DNA of 64,000 nt from Asanoa sp. WMMD1127 (GCF_029626225.1 NZ_JARUBP010000001.1:1798001-1862000), one strand, 5' to 3'; counted from the stretch's first letter, positions 1-8,528 are shown. Program-made: numbers and translations. The notes: generated by a model not told the origin, from the letters alone.

Positions 1-93
1 CAGGTCGACGTGACGATGGTCGACCTCGACGAGGACGGCAAGCCGGACGAGATCGTCGACGGCGACGGCGGCCACCCGCCGGTGACTGTCTAG
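1..93 (+). CDS. 3' end of an unidentified protein (partial)
   Basis: The window opens inside a forward reading frame that runs from base 1 to a TAG at 91-93, giving the last 30 residues of a protein. The tail is acidic and contains DLDEDGKPDE, which resembles a calcium-binding DxDxDG loop as in EF-hand, dockerin or thrombospondin type 3 repeats. This is the only hint of function. Its stop codon overlaps the stop of the convergent selA gene by two bases. The rest of the gene lies outside the window, so no family can be assigned. Confidence 0.6.
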   Translation, partial: QVDVTMVDLDEDGKPDEIVDGDGGHPPVTV

Positions 94-1388
94 CTTTGTT
101 TTGCCGCTGACAGGACGGCGGCGGCCAGATCGTCGTCGTCCTGCGGCGCCACCGTGCGCAGGTCCAGCAGGCACCGACCCGACGCGACGCGACCGACCAC
201 GGGCGGATCACCCTGGCGGAGCAACGCGGCGTACGCCGTCGGCAGGCTCAACGCGACGCTCGGCAGCACGACCCCCGGCGCGCCGCCCCCGCCCACCGTC
301 GACCCGGAGTCGACCACCTCGGCCTCGACGCCGGCGTCGGTCAGCGCGCCCGCCAGCCGCCGGGCCCGTTCGCGGAGGGCCGTCACCGGCGTACGCAGCG
401 CCACGGTCGTCGGCGGCAGCGGGCCACGCACGGTGGCCTCCAACGCGGCGAGCGTCAGCTTGTCGACCCGCAGCGCGCGGGCCAGCGGATGGCGTGCCAG
501 CTGGCTGACGAGGTCGGCGCGACCGAAGATCAAACCGGCCTGCGGCCCGCCGAGCAGCTTGTCGGCGCTCGCGGTGACGAGGGCGGCCCCACTGGTGAGC
601 GCCGAAGCGGCGTCCGGCTCGTCGGGCAGCAGCGGCTCCGGCGCGAGCAACCCGGAGCCGATGTCATAGACGACGGGCACGTCGAGGCTGGCCAGCTCCG
701 CCAGCGTGGGCGCGGCGGTGAACCCCGTGACCCGGTAGTTGGAGGGATGCAGCCGCATGACGAGCGCGGTCTCGGACCCGATCGCGTCGGCGTAGTCGGC
801 CAGCCGCGTCCGGTTGGTGGTGCCCACCTCGCGGAGCTTCGCACCGGCCGCGACGAGCAACTCCGGGATCCGGAATCCGTCGCCGATCTCGATCAGCTCC
901 CCGCGACTGACCACGACCTCACGGCCGCCCGCCAGCGCGAACACGATCAGCGCGAGCGCGGCGGCGTTGTTGTTGACGACGTGCACCGCCTCGGCGCCGG
1001 GCACGGCGGCCCGCAGCGCGCTGAGGACATCGACCCCACGCTTAGCTCGTACGCCGGCTGCCAGGTCGAACTCGACGTCGGTGTAACCGGCGGCGTCGGT
1101 GACGGCGGCCACCGCGGCGGTCGACAGCGCGGAGCGGCCGAGGTTGGTGTGCACGATGACGCCGGTCGCGTTGATCACGCGGCGCATGGACGCGGCCGAG
1201 GCGGGGAGCGCGGCAACGGCGACATCGGCGGCGGCGTGGGCCGGCAGCCGCCCGGACCGCACCTCGTCGAGCGCGCGGGTCACGGCGGCCCGCACGAGCT
1301 GGGGACCCAACCGCTCGGCGGCCGCGACCAGCCGCGGATCGGCAAGCACGGCATCGACCCGCGGCGTCGCGCGGCGAGGATCGTTCAT
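90..1388 (-). CDS. selA: L-seryl-tRNA(Sec) selenium transferase SelA
   Basis: PLP-dependent enzyme that converts seryl-tRNA(Sec) to selenocysteinyl-tRNA(Sec) with selenophosphate; cytosolic. The 432-residue product has the SelA N-terminal domain (PRLVAAAERLGPQLVRAAVTRALDEVR region), the VINATGVIVHTNLGRS block and the PLP-lysine block SADKLLGGPQAG at about residue 280. I start it at ATG 1386-1388 (MNDPRRATPRVD). The frame stays open further upstream, but that stretch is the selenocysteine tRNA and cannot be coding. It lies just downstream of selC on the same strand, the usual bacterial pairing. SelB, SelD and a selenoprotein are not visible in the window. Confidence 0.95.
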   Translation of the reverse strand: MNDPRRATPRVDAVLADPRLVAAAERLGPQLVRAAVTRALDEVRSGRLPAHAAADVAVAALPASAASMRRVINATGVIVHTNLGRSALSTAAVAAVTDAAGYTDVEFDLAAGVRAKRGVDVLSALRAAVPGAEAVHVVNNNAAALALIVFALAGGREVVVSRGELIEIGDGFRIPELLVAAGAKLREVGTTNRTRLADYADAIGSETALVMRLHPSNYRVTGFTAAPTLAELASLDVPVVYDIGSGLLAPEPLLPDEPDAASALTSGAALVTASADKLLGGPQAGLIFGRADLVSQLARHPLARALRVDKLTLAALEATVRGPLPPTTVALRTPVTALRERARRLAGALTDAGVEAEVVDSGSTVGGGGAPGVVLPSVALSLPTAYAALLRQGDPPVVGRVASGRCLLDLRTVAPQDDDDLAAAVLSAAKQS

Positions 1389-1408
1389 CCCACCCCTGAG
1401 CTGCACGT

Positions 1409-1504
1409 TGGCGGAGGCGTACGGGAATCGAACCCGCCTGACCCGGATGCCGGGCCACGCCGGTTTTGAAGACCGGGAGGGCCACCAGGCGCCCACTCAC
1501 CTCC
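1409..1504 (-). tRNA. selC: tRNA-Sec (anticodon TCA)
   Basis: Read on the minus strand, the molecule begins GGAGGTGA and ends ACGCCTCC-G-CCA, with the CCA encoded. The D arm is GGGC/GCCC, the anticodon stem-loop is CCGGT-CTTCAAA-ACCGG with anticodon TCA (1467-1469), the long variable arm pairs TGGCCCGG with CCGGGTCA, and the T loop is TTCGATT. The roughly 8-bp acceptor stem, long extra arm and UCA anticodon are diagnostic of selenocysteine tRNA. It sits 20 bases upstream of selA. The last acceptor pair appears as A-A, so the exact stem boundary is slightly uncertain. Confidence 0.95.
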
Positions 1505-1627
1505 GGCGCAGAGCTTAGGCGACGAACAGGCCCGCAGCACGGCGAACGGCGCAGGAGGTCGTCGGCGGTACTGTCTTCTCGGGCCGAGACAGCGAACCAG
1601 CGATGTAATTAGGCAAACGACAAACTG

Positions 1628-2419
1628 CTACGTTAGGTCGCGACCTCGACGCTTCAGGTATTTCACCATTCGATTGACCGAGTCAACGCTCAGACCAAAG
1701 AGGTCTTGCGCTTCCTCAATGTCGTAGATCTTCTCTGGGTGTTGCGTAGGGTTTCGAAACCCGACCCGCAAGCCATCAAGGTTATTCAGCAGGATTAGCG
1801 GAGGTGGATCCAATTTATCACGCAGGTGCGCAACCATCGGCCCCCACAACAATGGCGAGACCTGATCTTCAATAAGCGTCCGATAGAACGACTTGAGTAC
1901 GTCCTCAGTCCCGCGCATTAGATGGAACGCCGCTGCCGTGGGGAGCTCGAAAGCAATGCACCGGCCGGCCTCGCCGAAGTCATACTTGGCGACTTTCGGC
2001 ATCGAATCAAAGATCCCTGGCGCCATAAGAGAAGCTACGTTGTAGAGCAAACGATCGACGGAAAAGCGCTTGTCCCTCGTGACGTGGGCGAACACATTTT
2101 GGGCCTCAGCAAGCATTACCGTTTGAAGTTGGTAAGATGCCTCTCTTACCAACGCCGTCTCCTCGGTCGTAAGCTTCCTAGCCTGTGCCGAAGCGCGGCC
2201 TTCATGTCTTGCCCAATCCGCTAGAACCCCTCGAAAAAGCTCGGAGGCGGCGCGTGCAGTTACGTGCAGTCCACACTGAGAAGCAGATGCAATGAGCGAT
2301 TTGATCGTTTCTAACACATGTTTCTCGCCGTACACCGGATGATCAACTGACACGTCGAGCAGATAGCGCAGCTTGTAGCCCATTGTTACGTACAAGCGGA
2401 TCGGCTCTGCATGCATCAC
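1628..2419 (-). CDS. HEPN-like domain protein, putative defence component
   Basis: A 263-residue protein with no family I can name outright. The C-terminal third is predicted helical and contains RNPTQH (R222 to H227) followed by PEKIYDIEEAQDLF. An R-x4-H motif after a helical segment is the signature of HEPN ribonuclease domains used in toxin and abortive-infection systems. The N-terminal half shows no recognisable motif. Base composition and codon use are much less GC-rich than the flanking genes, which points to acquisition. The start is either GTG 2419 or the adjacent ATG 2416; a GGAGC lies just upstream. It follows the methyltransferase gene by about 19 bases on the same strand, so the two are probably co-transcribed. 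The HEPN assignment is inference from one motif. Confidence 0.55.
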   Translation of the reverse strand: MMHAEPIRLYVTMGYKLRYLLDVSVDHPVYGEKHVLETIKSLIASASQCGLHVTARAASELFRGVLADWARHEGRASAQARKLTTEETALVREASYQLQTVMLAEAQNVFAHVTRDKRFSVDRLLYNVASLMAPGIFDSMPKVAKYDFGEAGRCIAFELPTAAAFHLMRGTEDVLKSFYRTLIEDQVSPLLWGPMVAHLRDKLDPPPLILLNNLDGLRVGFRNPTQHPEKIYDIEEAQDLFGLSVDSVNRMVKYLKRRGRDLT

Positions 2420-2438
2420 CGCTCCATCTCGGATCAGT

Positions 2439-3941
2439 TCACGCCGAAGCCAAGTAACGGCTACGACGTTCGCTCTCGATTAGCGCCTCGACCGAGGGCA
2501 AGTCAGACTTCTTGCGCATTTGAAGAACTAGCGCGTCAGTCGGATCGTTGGGTTGTGGCCCAAACTTTCCATGTGGTCGTTGACGCATCATCAACAGCTC
2601 GACAGCTGGCAGCAACGTTATATCCAGTCCATCGCGGGCTGCGCGGCTCGCCTCCTCCCTTGCGCTGCGAGTAAAGCTGAATGCGACGACATACCCTTTA
2701 GAGTGGTTAACCCGTCGTACGGCAGTTTCAAAGCTCGCAACGACATCTCGACCAACATTTTCGGTTTGCCTTATGCGAATTGGATCGTTATTTAAGAACC
2801 AGTATGCGTCGATTCCCGAGTCGGCGTTGTTTCGTGAGCTATGTGTACCGCAGATCGTACTGACAACCCAATTCCTGAACTCGAAAGGCTTTAGTTCTTT
2901 CAGGTCGTCTACAGAGTCGGGCTCGTTGATCACGATGGGGCGGCAACCCAATGCAAACAACCTGCGCCTCATCACATCTATTGCAGTGGTGGAGATGTCG
3001 ATTCCGATCCAATGTCGGCGGAGTCGATGGGCTACCGCAACAGAGGTTCCGCAGCCACAAAAGGGATCCAGCAGGACGTCGCCCTCGTTGCTGCTCAGTC
3101 GAATAATCCGGTCGAGCAACGCTTCTGGCTTTTGGGTGGGCCACCCCCAACGCTCGCGAGCCCTAGAATTTATTGGTCCTATATCGGTCCACACGTCGTC
3201 AAGTGGGCGTCCACGTTGTTCGTCGAGGTATCGCTTCATCCTCGGCACTGCACCAGGTCTCGGTTGAACCACCAGACCGGCCTCGTACGCGGCCTGCATC
3301 CGCTCGCGGGTCCATCGCCATACCCTGGTTACACCTAGGAACTCGTAGGTAAGATTGGGTCGATCCGGACTTGGGTTGATAAGGCTTGTAAGTTGATACC
3401 TGCGCCCGTCTGCGTCGCGCAGGTTGTATTTCGTCGCAGTCTTATCGTCTAGTTCACTCTCGCGGTAGGGCGCAAACATTGCTGGCTCGTTCCAGACTGC
3501 ACTCGGGCCCTTCTGATAGACGAGGAGCAGATCATGATTTGTGGGTAAGCGATTGCTCATCAGTCCTTTTGCCAAAGATCTGCGCCAGACAATTTCATTC
3601 TTGAAGCGCTCATAGCCGAAAATTTCGTCCAGCATGACTCTTAAATAGTGACTGGCATGTGGATCGCAGTGTAGATAGAGGGTTCCAGTTATTTTAAGTA
3701 CGCGATGTAGTTGAATCACACGCTTACGCATCCAGTCGATGTATACCCCGACGCTGCCGCCCCATCTGTCTTCGAAGGACCGGATCTCGGCCTCTTCCCC
3801 CCAGATGACCTCGTAACGTCGATTTGTAAAGAACGGTGGATCTAGATAGACGAGGTCGACGGAGTCGTTCGGAAGATCAGCTAGCCGGCTTAGGCAATCG
3901 TCTCTATACAGCGTCTCGGTCTGTAGAGACTGCGCGCGCAT
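2439..3941 (-). CDS. site-specific DNA methyltransferase with Mrr-like C-terminal domain
   Basis: Predicted N6-adenine or N4-cytosine DNA methyltransferase, 500 residues. Motif IV is DPPF (residues 34-37) and the SAM-binding motif I is DPFCGCGTS (from residue 292), so IV precedes I as in the beta-type order. The tail from about residue 350 (FEFRNWVVSTICGT, then DSGIDAY at 374-380 and IRIRQTENVGRDVV) resembles the Mrr/PD-(D/E)xK domain found fused to some methyltransferases. The position where I expect the catalytic lysine (QxK) reads R-I-R. Start ATG 3941 is chosen because GGAGGG lies 9 bases upstream; the frame continues further without support. It is low in GC and is the first gene of a pair with the HEPN-like gene. 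Confidence 0.8.
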   Translation of the reverse strand: MRAQSLQTETLYRDDCLSRLADLPNDSVDLVYLDPPFFTNRRYEVIWGEEAEIRSFEDRWGGSVGVYIDWMRKRVIQLHRVLKITGTLYLHCDPHASHYLRVMLDEIFGYERFKNEIVWRRSLAKGLMSNRLPTNHDLLLVYQKGPSAVWNEPAMFAPYRESELDDKTATKYNLRDADGRRYQLTSLINPSPDRPNLTYEFLGVTRVWRWTRERMQAAYEAGLVVQPRPGAVPRMKRYLDEQRGRPLDDVWTDIGPINSRARERWGWPTQKPEALLDRIIRLSSNEGDVLLDPFCGCGTSVAVAHRLRRHWIGIDISTTAIDVMRRRLFALGCRPIVINEPDSVDDLKELKPFEFRNWVVSTICGTHSSRNNADSGIDAYWFLNNDPIRIRQTENVGRDVVASFETAVRRVNHSKGYVVAFSFTRSAREEASRAARDGLDITLLPAVELLMMRQRPHGKFGPQPNDPTDALVLQMRKKSDLPSVEALIESERRSRYLASA

Positions 3942-4116
3942 GGGCGACCACCCTCCAGGTTTGCAACCCAAGGTGACTTCATGCTCACAGATTGTTGCTT
4001 GGCAATACAAGAGACGATTGGTCGATGCACTCAATCGAGGAAGGTTGCTTAAATCAGAACCGTGTGGTTTAGATGCGGTCCACACCAACACCATGCCGGC
4101 GAGCGGTGGCTACTGA

Positions 4117-5499
4117 TCACGAGGCGCCGAGGGCGATCAACGACAGGCCGACCGTGAACATGGCGCAGAGGAAGACCGCTACCCCGCCCACCACCCGGCG
4201 GATGTTGCCGTTGCGGCTTAACGGCGCGGTCGCTTCCGCGTGGCCCAGGGCGTGCATGCGGGCGCGTTCGAAGAGGACTCGGTCGCGCCAGCGGACTGCT
4301 TTCGGGCCGCCCAGGATCGGGACGTAGATCGGGGCCGTCGGGACATGGGCCACGCCGACCGCGACCCCAGACCCGCCCACCGGGGCAGAGGCCATCGGGG
4401 CCGGCGGTACGACAGACCGGGCGCCGCCGGTCGAGCGGCTCAGCTCCACCGCCAGTCGGGCCTGGGCCCGCTGCAGGCGAGCCACGGCCCGCCGGCCGCG
4501 TACCCCCGCCCGGCCATGGGCGTAGCGCCGCGCCCCCGCCCGCAGGTGCCCCGATGCCAGCACCCGGAGCTCGTCCTCCGTCGCGATCCGCCGATCCCCC
4601 AGCGCCGCCAACTGCCCCATGTAGTAGTCAGCCTCGCGGTGCCGCACGCCACGAACCAGCAGCAGGATCATCAGCAGCGGCGGGATCCCCTTGACGATCA
4701 GGTCGCCGAAGATGCCGAGGCCGCCGCCCAGGCTCAGGAGCGGGGAGTTCCACACGAAGTGGATGGCCATCGCGCCCAGGACCGACAGGACCGCCACCGA
4801 GACGCGGACGAAGAGGTTGCGGTCCGTGCGGACCGCCAGGTAGCCGATGCCGGCGCCGGCCAGCGCGCCGAACAGGGTGTGGCTCCACAGGCCGGCCAGG
4901 AAGCCGCGCAGCAAAAAGGTGGCGATCACCGGGGCCACCTGGTCGCCGCGGCCCGCCACCGCGACCGCGTTGACCGCGTAGACCACGTCCTCGACCACCT
5001 GGAAGCCCAGGCCGACCAGCGATCCGTAGACGACCCCGTCCAGGACGCTGTTGACCTGCGCCCGGGCCACCAGCACGATCGCGATGATGCCCAGGGCCTT
5101 GGCGATCTCCTCGACCGTCGGGCCGGCCAGCGCCGAGCCCCACTCCGCGGCCAGGCCGGGCGACGCCAGCTTGGCGACCAGGTTGTGCACCGCGGCGTTG
5201 CCCCGGATGGAGATCGACGTCGCGACCAGGCCGCCCCAGGCGAACGCCGTGGCCAGCAGCAGCGGCGGCTCCCGCTCCAGGTAGTCGAGCGCGGCCACGA
5301 AGACACAGAACGGTACGGCGTAGAGGCCGAACAGGATCAGCGCCGTGAGGGTGGCGGCGGGATAGAGGGCGAACGACTCGCGTACGAACATGCCCAGCCG
5401 CACCGCGCCGCCGGCGATCAGCATGAGGACCACCCAGAAGGCGGGCAGGAGGAGCGACTTTCCGGCGCGGGCCCACTCGGGAGTGGGGTGGACGCTCAT
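4117..5499 (-). CDS. PrsW-family intramembrane metalloprotease
   Basis: A polytopic membrane protein of 460 residues, related to PrsW, the site-1 protease that cleaves anti-sigma factors in Bacillus. It has about eight hydrophobic segments between residues 15 and 290. The family motifs are visible: EEIAK (after GPTV), the VVEDV segment, WSHTLFGALAG and AIHFVWN, whose Glu and His residues form the metal site. The C-terminal ~150 residues are hydrophilic, with one more hydrophobic segment at the end. The ATG start at 5497-5499 overlaps the stop of the upstream gene (ATGA), so translation is probably coupled. The substrate is unknown. Confidence 0.85.
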   Translation of the reverse strand: MSVHPTPEWARAGKSLLLPAFWVVLMLIAGGAVRLGMFVRESFALYPAATLTALILFGLYAVPFCVFVAALDYLEREPPLLLATAFAWGGLVATSISIRGNAAVHNLVAKLASPGLAAEWGSALAGPTVEEIAKALGIIAIVLVARAQVNSVLDGVVYGSLVGLGFQVVEDVVYAVNAVAVAGRGDQVAPVIATFLLRGFLAGLWSHTLFGALAGAGIGYLAVRTDRNLFVRVSVAVLSVLGAMAIHFVWNSPLLSLGGGLGIFGDLIVKGIPPLLMILLLVRGVRHREADYYMGQLAALGDRRIATEDELRVLASGHLRAGARRYAHGRAGVRGRRAVARLQRAQARLAVELSRSTGGARSVVPPAPMASAPVGGSGVAVGVAHVPTAPIYVPILGGPKAVRWRDRVLFERARMHALGHAEATAPLSRNGNIRRVVGGVAVFLCAMFTVGLSLIALGAS

Positions 5500-6059
5500 G
5501 CCTTGCCGCCGCGGTACGCGATCGTGCGCGTGCTCGCGTCGATCGCCCCCAACGCCGCGCGCAGGGCCGGCGCACTGCCCGCCACCGTCACCTCGATCGC
5601 CACGTCGCCAACCCGGAACACCAGGTAGCGACCGCCCCGGCCGGGTGCGGCGTAGGTGCCCTGCACGCCCTCGAGGCCACTGGCCGTACGGGTCGGGAAC
5701 TCCTTGCCGGTGATCTCGTGGCCGCGTACACCGGTGATCTTCTGGCGCAGCCGCTCGGTGGCCTCGGCCAGCGAGCCGTCGAAAGGCGTGACCACGATGA
5801 CGTAGCGGACGGTCCCCACCAGGAAGACCGCGGTGCCGCGGGTGTCGCGCGGCCGGGTCAGGGTGACGTCGAGTCGGGCGTCCGGCGGCGGGGTGACGGT
5901 GACGCCACCACCCACGGGGTACGGGCCGTCGCCGACCGGGCGTTGGGCGGGCAGGGCGCGGTCGAGGGCGGGCAGCCCGAACGCCAGCCCGGCCACGGTG
6001 CACAACACCCCGAAGCTGCCGGCGAGGTTCCGCAGCAGCGTGCCGCGTGCCACCCTCAT
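5496..6059 (-). CDS. membrane-anchored hypothetical protein coupled to PrsW protease
   Basis: A 187-residue protein that I do not recognise. It starts with basic residues (MRVARGTLLRN) followed by one hydrophobic segment, so it is probably anchored with a soluble outer domain. A proline- and glycine-rich linker (GGGVTVTPPPDARLD) leads into a beta-rich domain. I start at ATG 6059; an in-frame TTG lies eight codons upstream. Its stop overlaps the start of the PrsW-like gene by four bases. An anchored partner directly coupled to a site-1-type protease could be its substrate or cofactor, but that is inference. Confidence 0.7.
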   Translation of the reverse strand: MRVARGTLLRNLAGSFGVLCTVAGLAFGLPALDRALPAQRPVGDGPYPVGGGVTVTPPPDARLDVTLTRPRDTRGTAVFLVGTVRYVIVVTPFDGSLAEATERLRQKITGVRGHEITGKEFPTRTASGLEGVQGTYAAPGRGGRYLVFRVGDVAIEVTVAGSAPALRAALGAIDASTRTIAYRGGKA

Positions 6060-6110
6060 AGAGGGCACGCTACCGACCGACAAGTCGGAATTCCGAGGTT
6101 TGTTCGCCTT

Positions 6111-6896
6111 TTAGGCGGGGGCGGCCAGCTCCAGCGTCGCCAGGTAGTAAGGGGCGTCCGCGTCGTCGATGTCCGCGATGTGCCACGGGGTGCCCGCGAC
6201 CAGCCCGCGCAGCTCTTCGACCGAGCAGACCAGGTAGTCGAACCACTCCGTGGCCAGCTCCCGGTAACGCACCCGCAGCCGCAGCTGCCCACCGAGCCGG
6301 CCGCGCGACCGGTTGAGGCGGTGGTAGGCCGTGTGCACCGGGTCGGTGGTCCCGTAGGGATCGGTGCCGTGGGCGATCAAGCGGGCGCCGGGCTTGGCCA
6401 GCGCCGCCAGCGCGCCCAGGAAGGCCGGCGCCCGGTCCGCGCCACCGATCAACCCGAGGTTGTTGCCGAGCAGCAGGAACGTGTCGTAGCGCGGGCCGAC
6501 CGCCGCGTGCTCGTCGACCGTGGCGAGCACCAGGTCCCGCACCCCGCGCTTGCGGGACACCTCGATCGCGCCGGCTGAGACGTCGAGCCCGGTGACCGCG
6601 ACACCGCGCTGCTGGAGCTCCAGCGCGATCCGCCCGGCGCCGACGCCGATGTCGAGCACGTGGCCGCGTACGCGGGAGAGGGCTCGATGGTCATGGTCCG
6701 GCCAGGCGGACGGCGGGTCGAGGTAGGGGGCGGCGGGGGCGCCGTTGATCAACCCGTCGTCGCGCTCGATGATCTCGATGACCGGCCGGGGCAGCCGACC
6801 GCCCGCCAGCGGCCGCGGCCCGATCCCGGTGGCGACGGCCAGGGCATCCCGCACCAACTCACCGAACGCGTCGCCGACCAGGGGTTCACTCACCAC
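6111..6896 (-). CDS. class I SAM-dependent methyltransferase
   Basis: A 261-residue soluble protein. The SAM-binding motif VLDIGVGAGRIALELQQRG begins at about residue 80, followed by the acidic VTGLDVSAGAIEV strand and a LLLGNNLGLIGG motif, all typical of small-molecule or protein methyltransferases of the Methyltransf_11/25 type. The substrate cannot be predicted. The start is GTG 6896 or the adjacent GTG 6893, with AAGG just upstream. It is separated from the PrsW operon by about 50 bases on the same strand. Confidence 0.8.
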   Translation of the reverse strand: MVSEPLVGDAFGELVRDALAVATGIGPRPLAGGRLPRPVIEIIERDDGLINGAPAAPYLDPPSAWPDHDHRALSRVRGHVLDIGVGAGRIALELQQRGVAVTGLDVSAGAIEVSRKRGVRDLVLATVDEHAAVGPRYDTFLLLGNNLGLIGGADRAPAFLGALAALAKPGARLIAHGTDPYGTTDPVHTAYHRLNRSRGRLGGQLRLRVRYRELATEWFDYLVCSVEELRGLVAGTPWHIADIDDADAPYYLATLELAAPA

Positions 6897-6976
6897 CGAA
6901 CCTTAGGCCCTGGTCACGGGTTCGGCAGGGGGGCGTGCGCCACAGGGGTCGCCCGTCACTCGGCCCGGACACGCAT

Positions 6977-7017
6977 CAGGGGCGGGACCCACACGGTTCG
7001 TGTGGCTCCCGCCCCTG
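6977..7017 (-). terminator. stem-loop terminator downstream of bldC
   Basis: A near-perfect inverted repeat: CAGGGGCGGGA / CCACACG, loop GTT, CGTGTGG / TCCCGCCCCTG, with one unpaired base on each side. It lies 30 bases past the bldC stop codon. No U-tract follows, as is common in high-GC actinobacteria. Confidence 0.75.
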
Positions 7018-7046
7018 TCCGACGATCGTTCGACCGGGGGGTTTGG

Positions 7047-7256
7047 TCAGTCGCCCTGGCGCTGCTGGGGAATCTGCCCCTGCAGCAGGGCGCGAACCTC
7101 GGATTCGCGGTAGCGGCGGTGGCCGCCCAGCGTGCGAATCGCGCTGAGCTTGCCGGCCTTCGCCCACCGGGTCACCGTCTTCGGGTCGACACGGAACATC
7201 GACGCGACCTCTGCCGGCGTGAGTAGCGGCTCGGGTTCGTGCGTACGCGATGCCAT
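7047..7256 (-). CDS. bldC: BldC, MerR-like developmental regulator
   Basis: A 69-residue DNA-binding protein consisting almost entirely of a MerR-type winged helix: LLTPAEVASMFRVDPKTVTRW, then AKAGKLSAIRTLGGHRRYRESEV. This matches Streptomyces BldC nearly residue for residue. BldC binds DNA as head-to-tail oligomers on direct repeats and delays entry into sporulation. A strong GGAGGAG site lies 7 bases before the ATG at 7254-7256. The divergent vdh gene and the conserved gene at 7504-8343 stand in the same relative order as in Streptomyces, which supports orthology. Confidence 0.95.
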   Translation of the reverse strand: MASRTHEPEPLLTPAEVASMFRVDPKTVTRWAKAGKLSAIRTLGGHRRYRESEVRALLQGQIPQQRQGD

Positions 7257-7503
7257 CGGTCACTCCTCCACAGGTACCTATAGACATCGGCCGGGGTCCC
7301 GCCGGCCGACGCGTCTCTCATGGTCCGGCTAGTCCCCGATGTCCGACATGGGCCGAACGGCCGAACGTCCCTGGATGGACGGATGAGCAATGACCGATTT
7401 ATGGCGATTTTATATGCCAGAAACCGCCTTATTTGGACTCTACGTCACCGTTCGTGTTCAGGAAAACACGAGGTTACCTCATTTAAGGCCACCTATTTGC
7501 ACC
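7257..7503. promoter_or_regulatory. bldC upstream region with an AT-rich segment
   Basis: 247 bases without a gene. Bases 7390-7503 are clearly richer in A and T than their surroundings and include the small dyad CGTGTT-caggaa-AACACG (7453-7470). The region lies upstream of bldC, so it probably holds the bldC promoter and its control sites. No clear -35/-10 pair could be fixed. Confidence 0.4.
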
Positions 7504-8343
7504 CTAATTACACCGTTCGAGGAGCTGGATCGCGCGCCAACGAGTGACCAAGTTCTCATAGACCTCGGTGGCCCCATCCGCATCACCGCGCGACAGAGCG
7601 GCCAGCCCGGCCGCCACCAGACCCGGGGAGTCGTCCTCCTCCAGAGTGGTGTCGGAGAGCAGTTCCACGAGCCCGCCGTAGTCGAGCTCGACCACCGAAC
7701 GCGGGTGGAACTCCTCGAGCCAACGCGCGCCCTCTTCGACCGCCTCGGTGATCGGCGCATCGCCGACGGACTTGCGGAGCACCGACAGTGCGCGGGAGGC
7801 GCGGCGGCGGGCCTTCGAGATCTCGGTGCGGTAGCGCAGCGACCGGCGCTCCGGGCGCAGCACCAGGTCGCGCTCGCCGAGGTCGACGAAGACGAACCAG
7901 CGCAGCGGCACACCCCAGGTCGCGATCTGCTCGTGCACCCGCGGCACGCCGTGCTCGAGCACCCGCGCCCCACTGCGCCAGTCGTCGACCACGGCGCGGG
8001 CCTGGCCGGCCAGCACCGGCGGCACGAACGCGTCGGCGATCACGGAGGGCACCCCGTCGCGGGCGCTGAGCGCCGCCTCGGCCACCCGCAACCGCAGATT
8101 CCACGGGCAGACCAGCAGGGTGTCGTCGGCCTCGAGCACGTAGGCCTCTTCCGGCAGATCGGGCAGCCGGGTCCAGCCGGCGCCCAGGCCCTCGATCACC
8201 GCGGTGCGTTGGCGAACCGGTCCCTCGGCGGGCGCCACGGCCCGGCCTTCCCGCACGTAGCGGCGCCAGAAAACCTGACGTTCGCGATCGAATGCGGTCA
8301 ACGGCTCGTAGACCCGCAGGTAGGAAGCGAACAGCGACGGCAC
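7504..8343 (-). CDS. conserved actinobacterial protein of the bldC locus
   Basis: A 279-residue cytosolic protein with no catalytic motif that I recognise. It starts MPSLFASYLRVYEPL and includes a WGVPLRWFVFVDLGERDL segment and an RTEISKARRRASRAL helix. A gene of this kind sits between bldC and the valine dehydrogenase gene in Streptomyces (SCO4090 position, from memory), and the same neighbours are found here. It is divergent from vdh and upstream of bldC on the same strand, with a 247-base gap. Its function is unknown, although conservation of the position suggests that it matters. Confidence 0.8.
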   Translation of the reverse strand: MPSLFASYLRVYEPLTAFDRERQVFWRRYVREGRAVAPAEGPVRQRTAVIEGLGAGWTRLPDLPEEAYVLEADDTLLVCPWNLRLRVAEAALSARDGVPSVIADAFVPPVLAGQARAVVDDWRSGARVLEHGVPRVHEQIATWGVPLRWFVFVDLGERDLVLRPERRSLRYRTEISKARRRASRALSVLRKSVGDAPITEAVEEGARWLEEFHPRSVVELDYGGLVELLSDTTLEEDDSPGLVAAGLAALSRGDADGATEVYENLVTRWRAIQLLERCN

Positions 8344-8528
8344 GGCGCGATCCTCCCACGAATCGGCCCGCGACCCGTAACGACGGGGTGCTGAGCCAGC
8401 GGGTCGTCGCCGACACGCATCTGCACGGGGTTGCCAACGGGAATATCGTCGTCAGAGCCGGCACCACCCCGCCGGTGTGACCGCATGCGTGCGCCCCACG
8501 AGGACGCACGTCGACCTCAGGAGCAGCG

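Noticed and set aside
1389-1500. N-terminal extension of SelA upstream of ATG 1388
   Set aside because: This open stretch is the selenocysteine tRNA gene; SelA homologues start at the downstream ATG.
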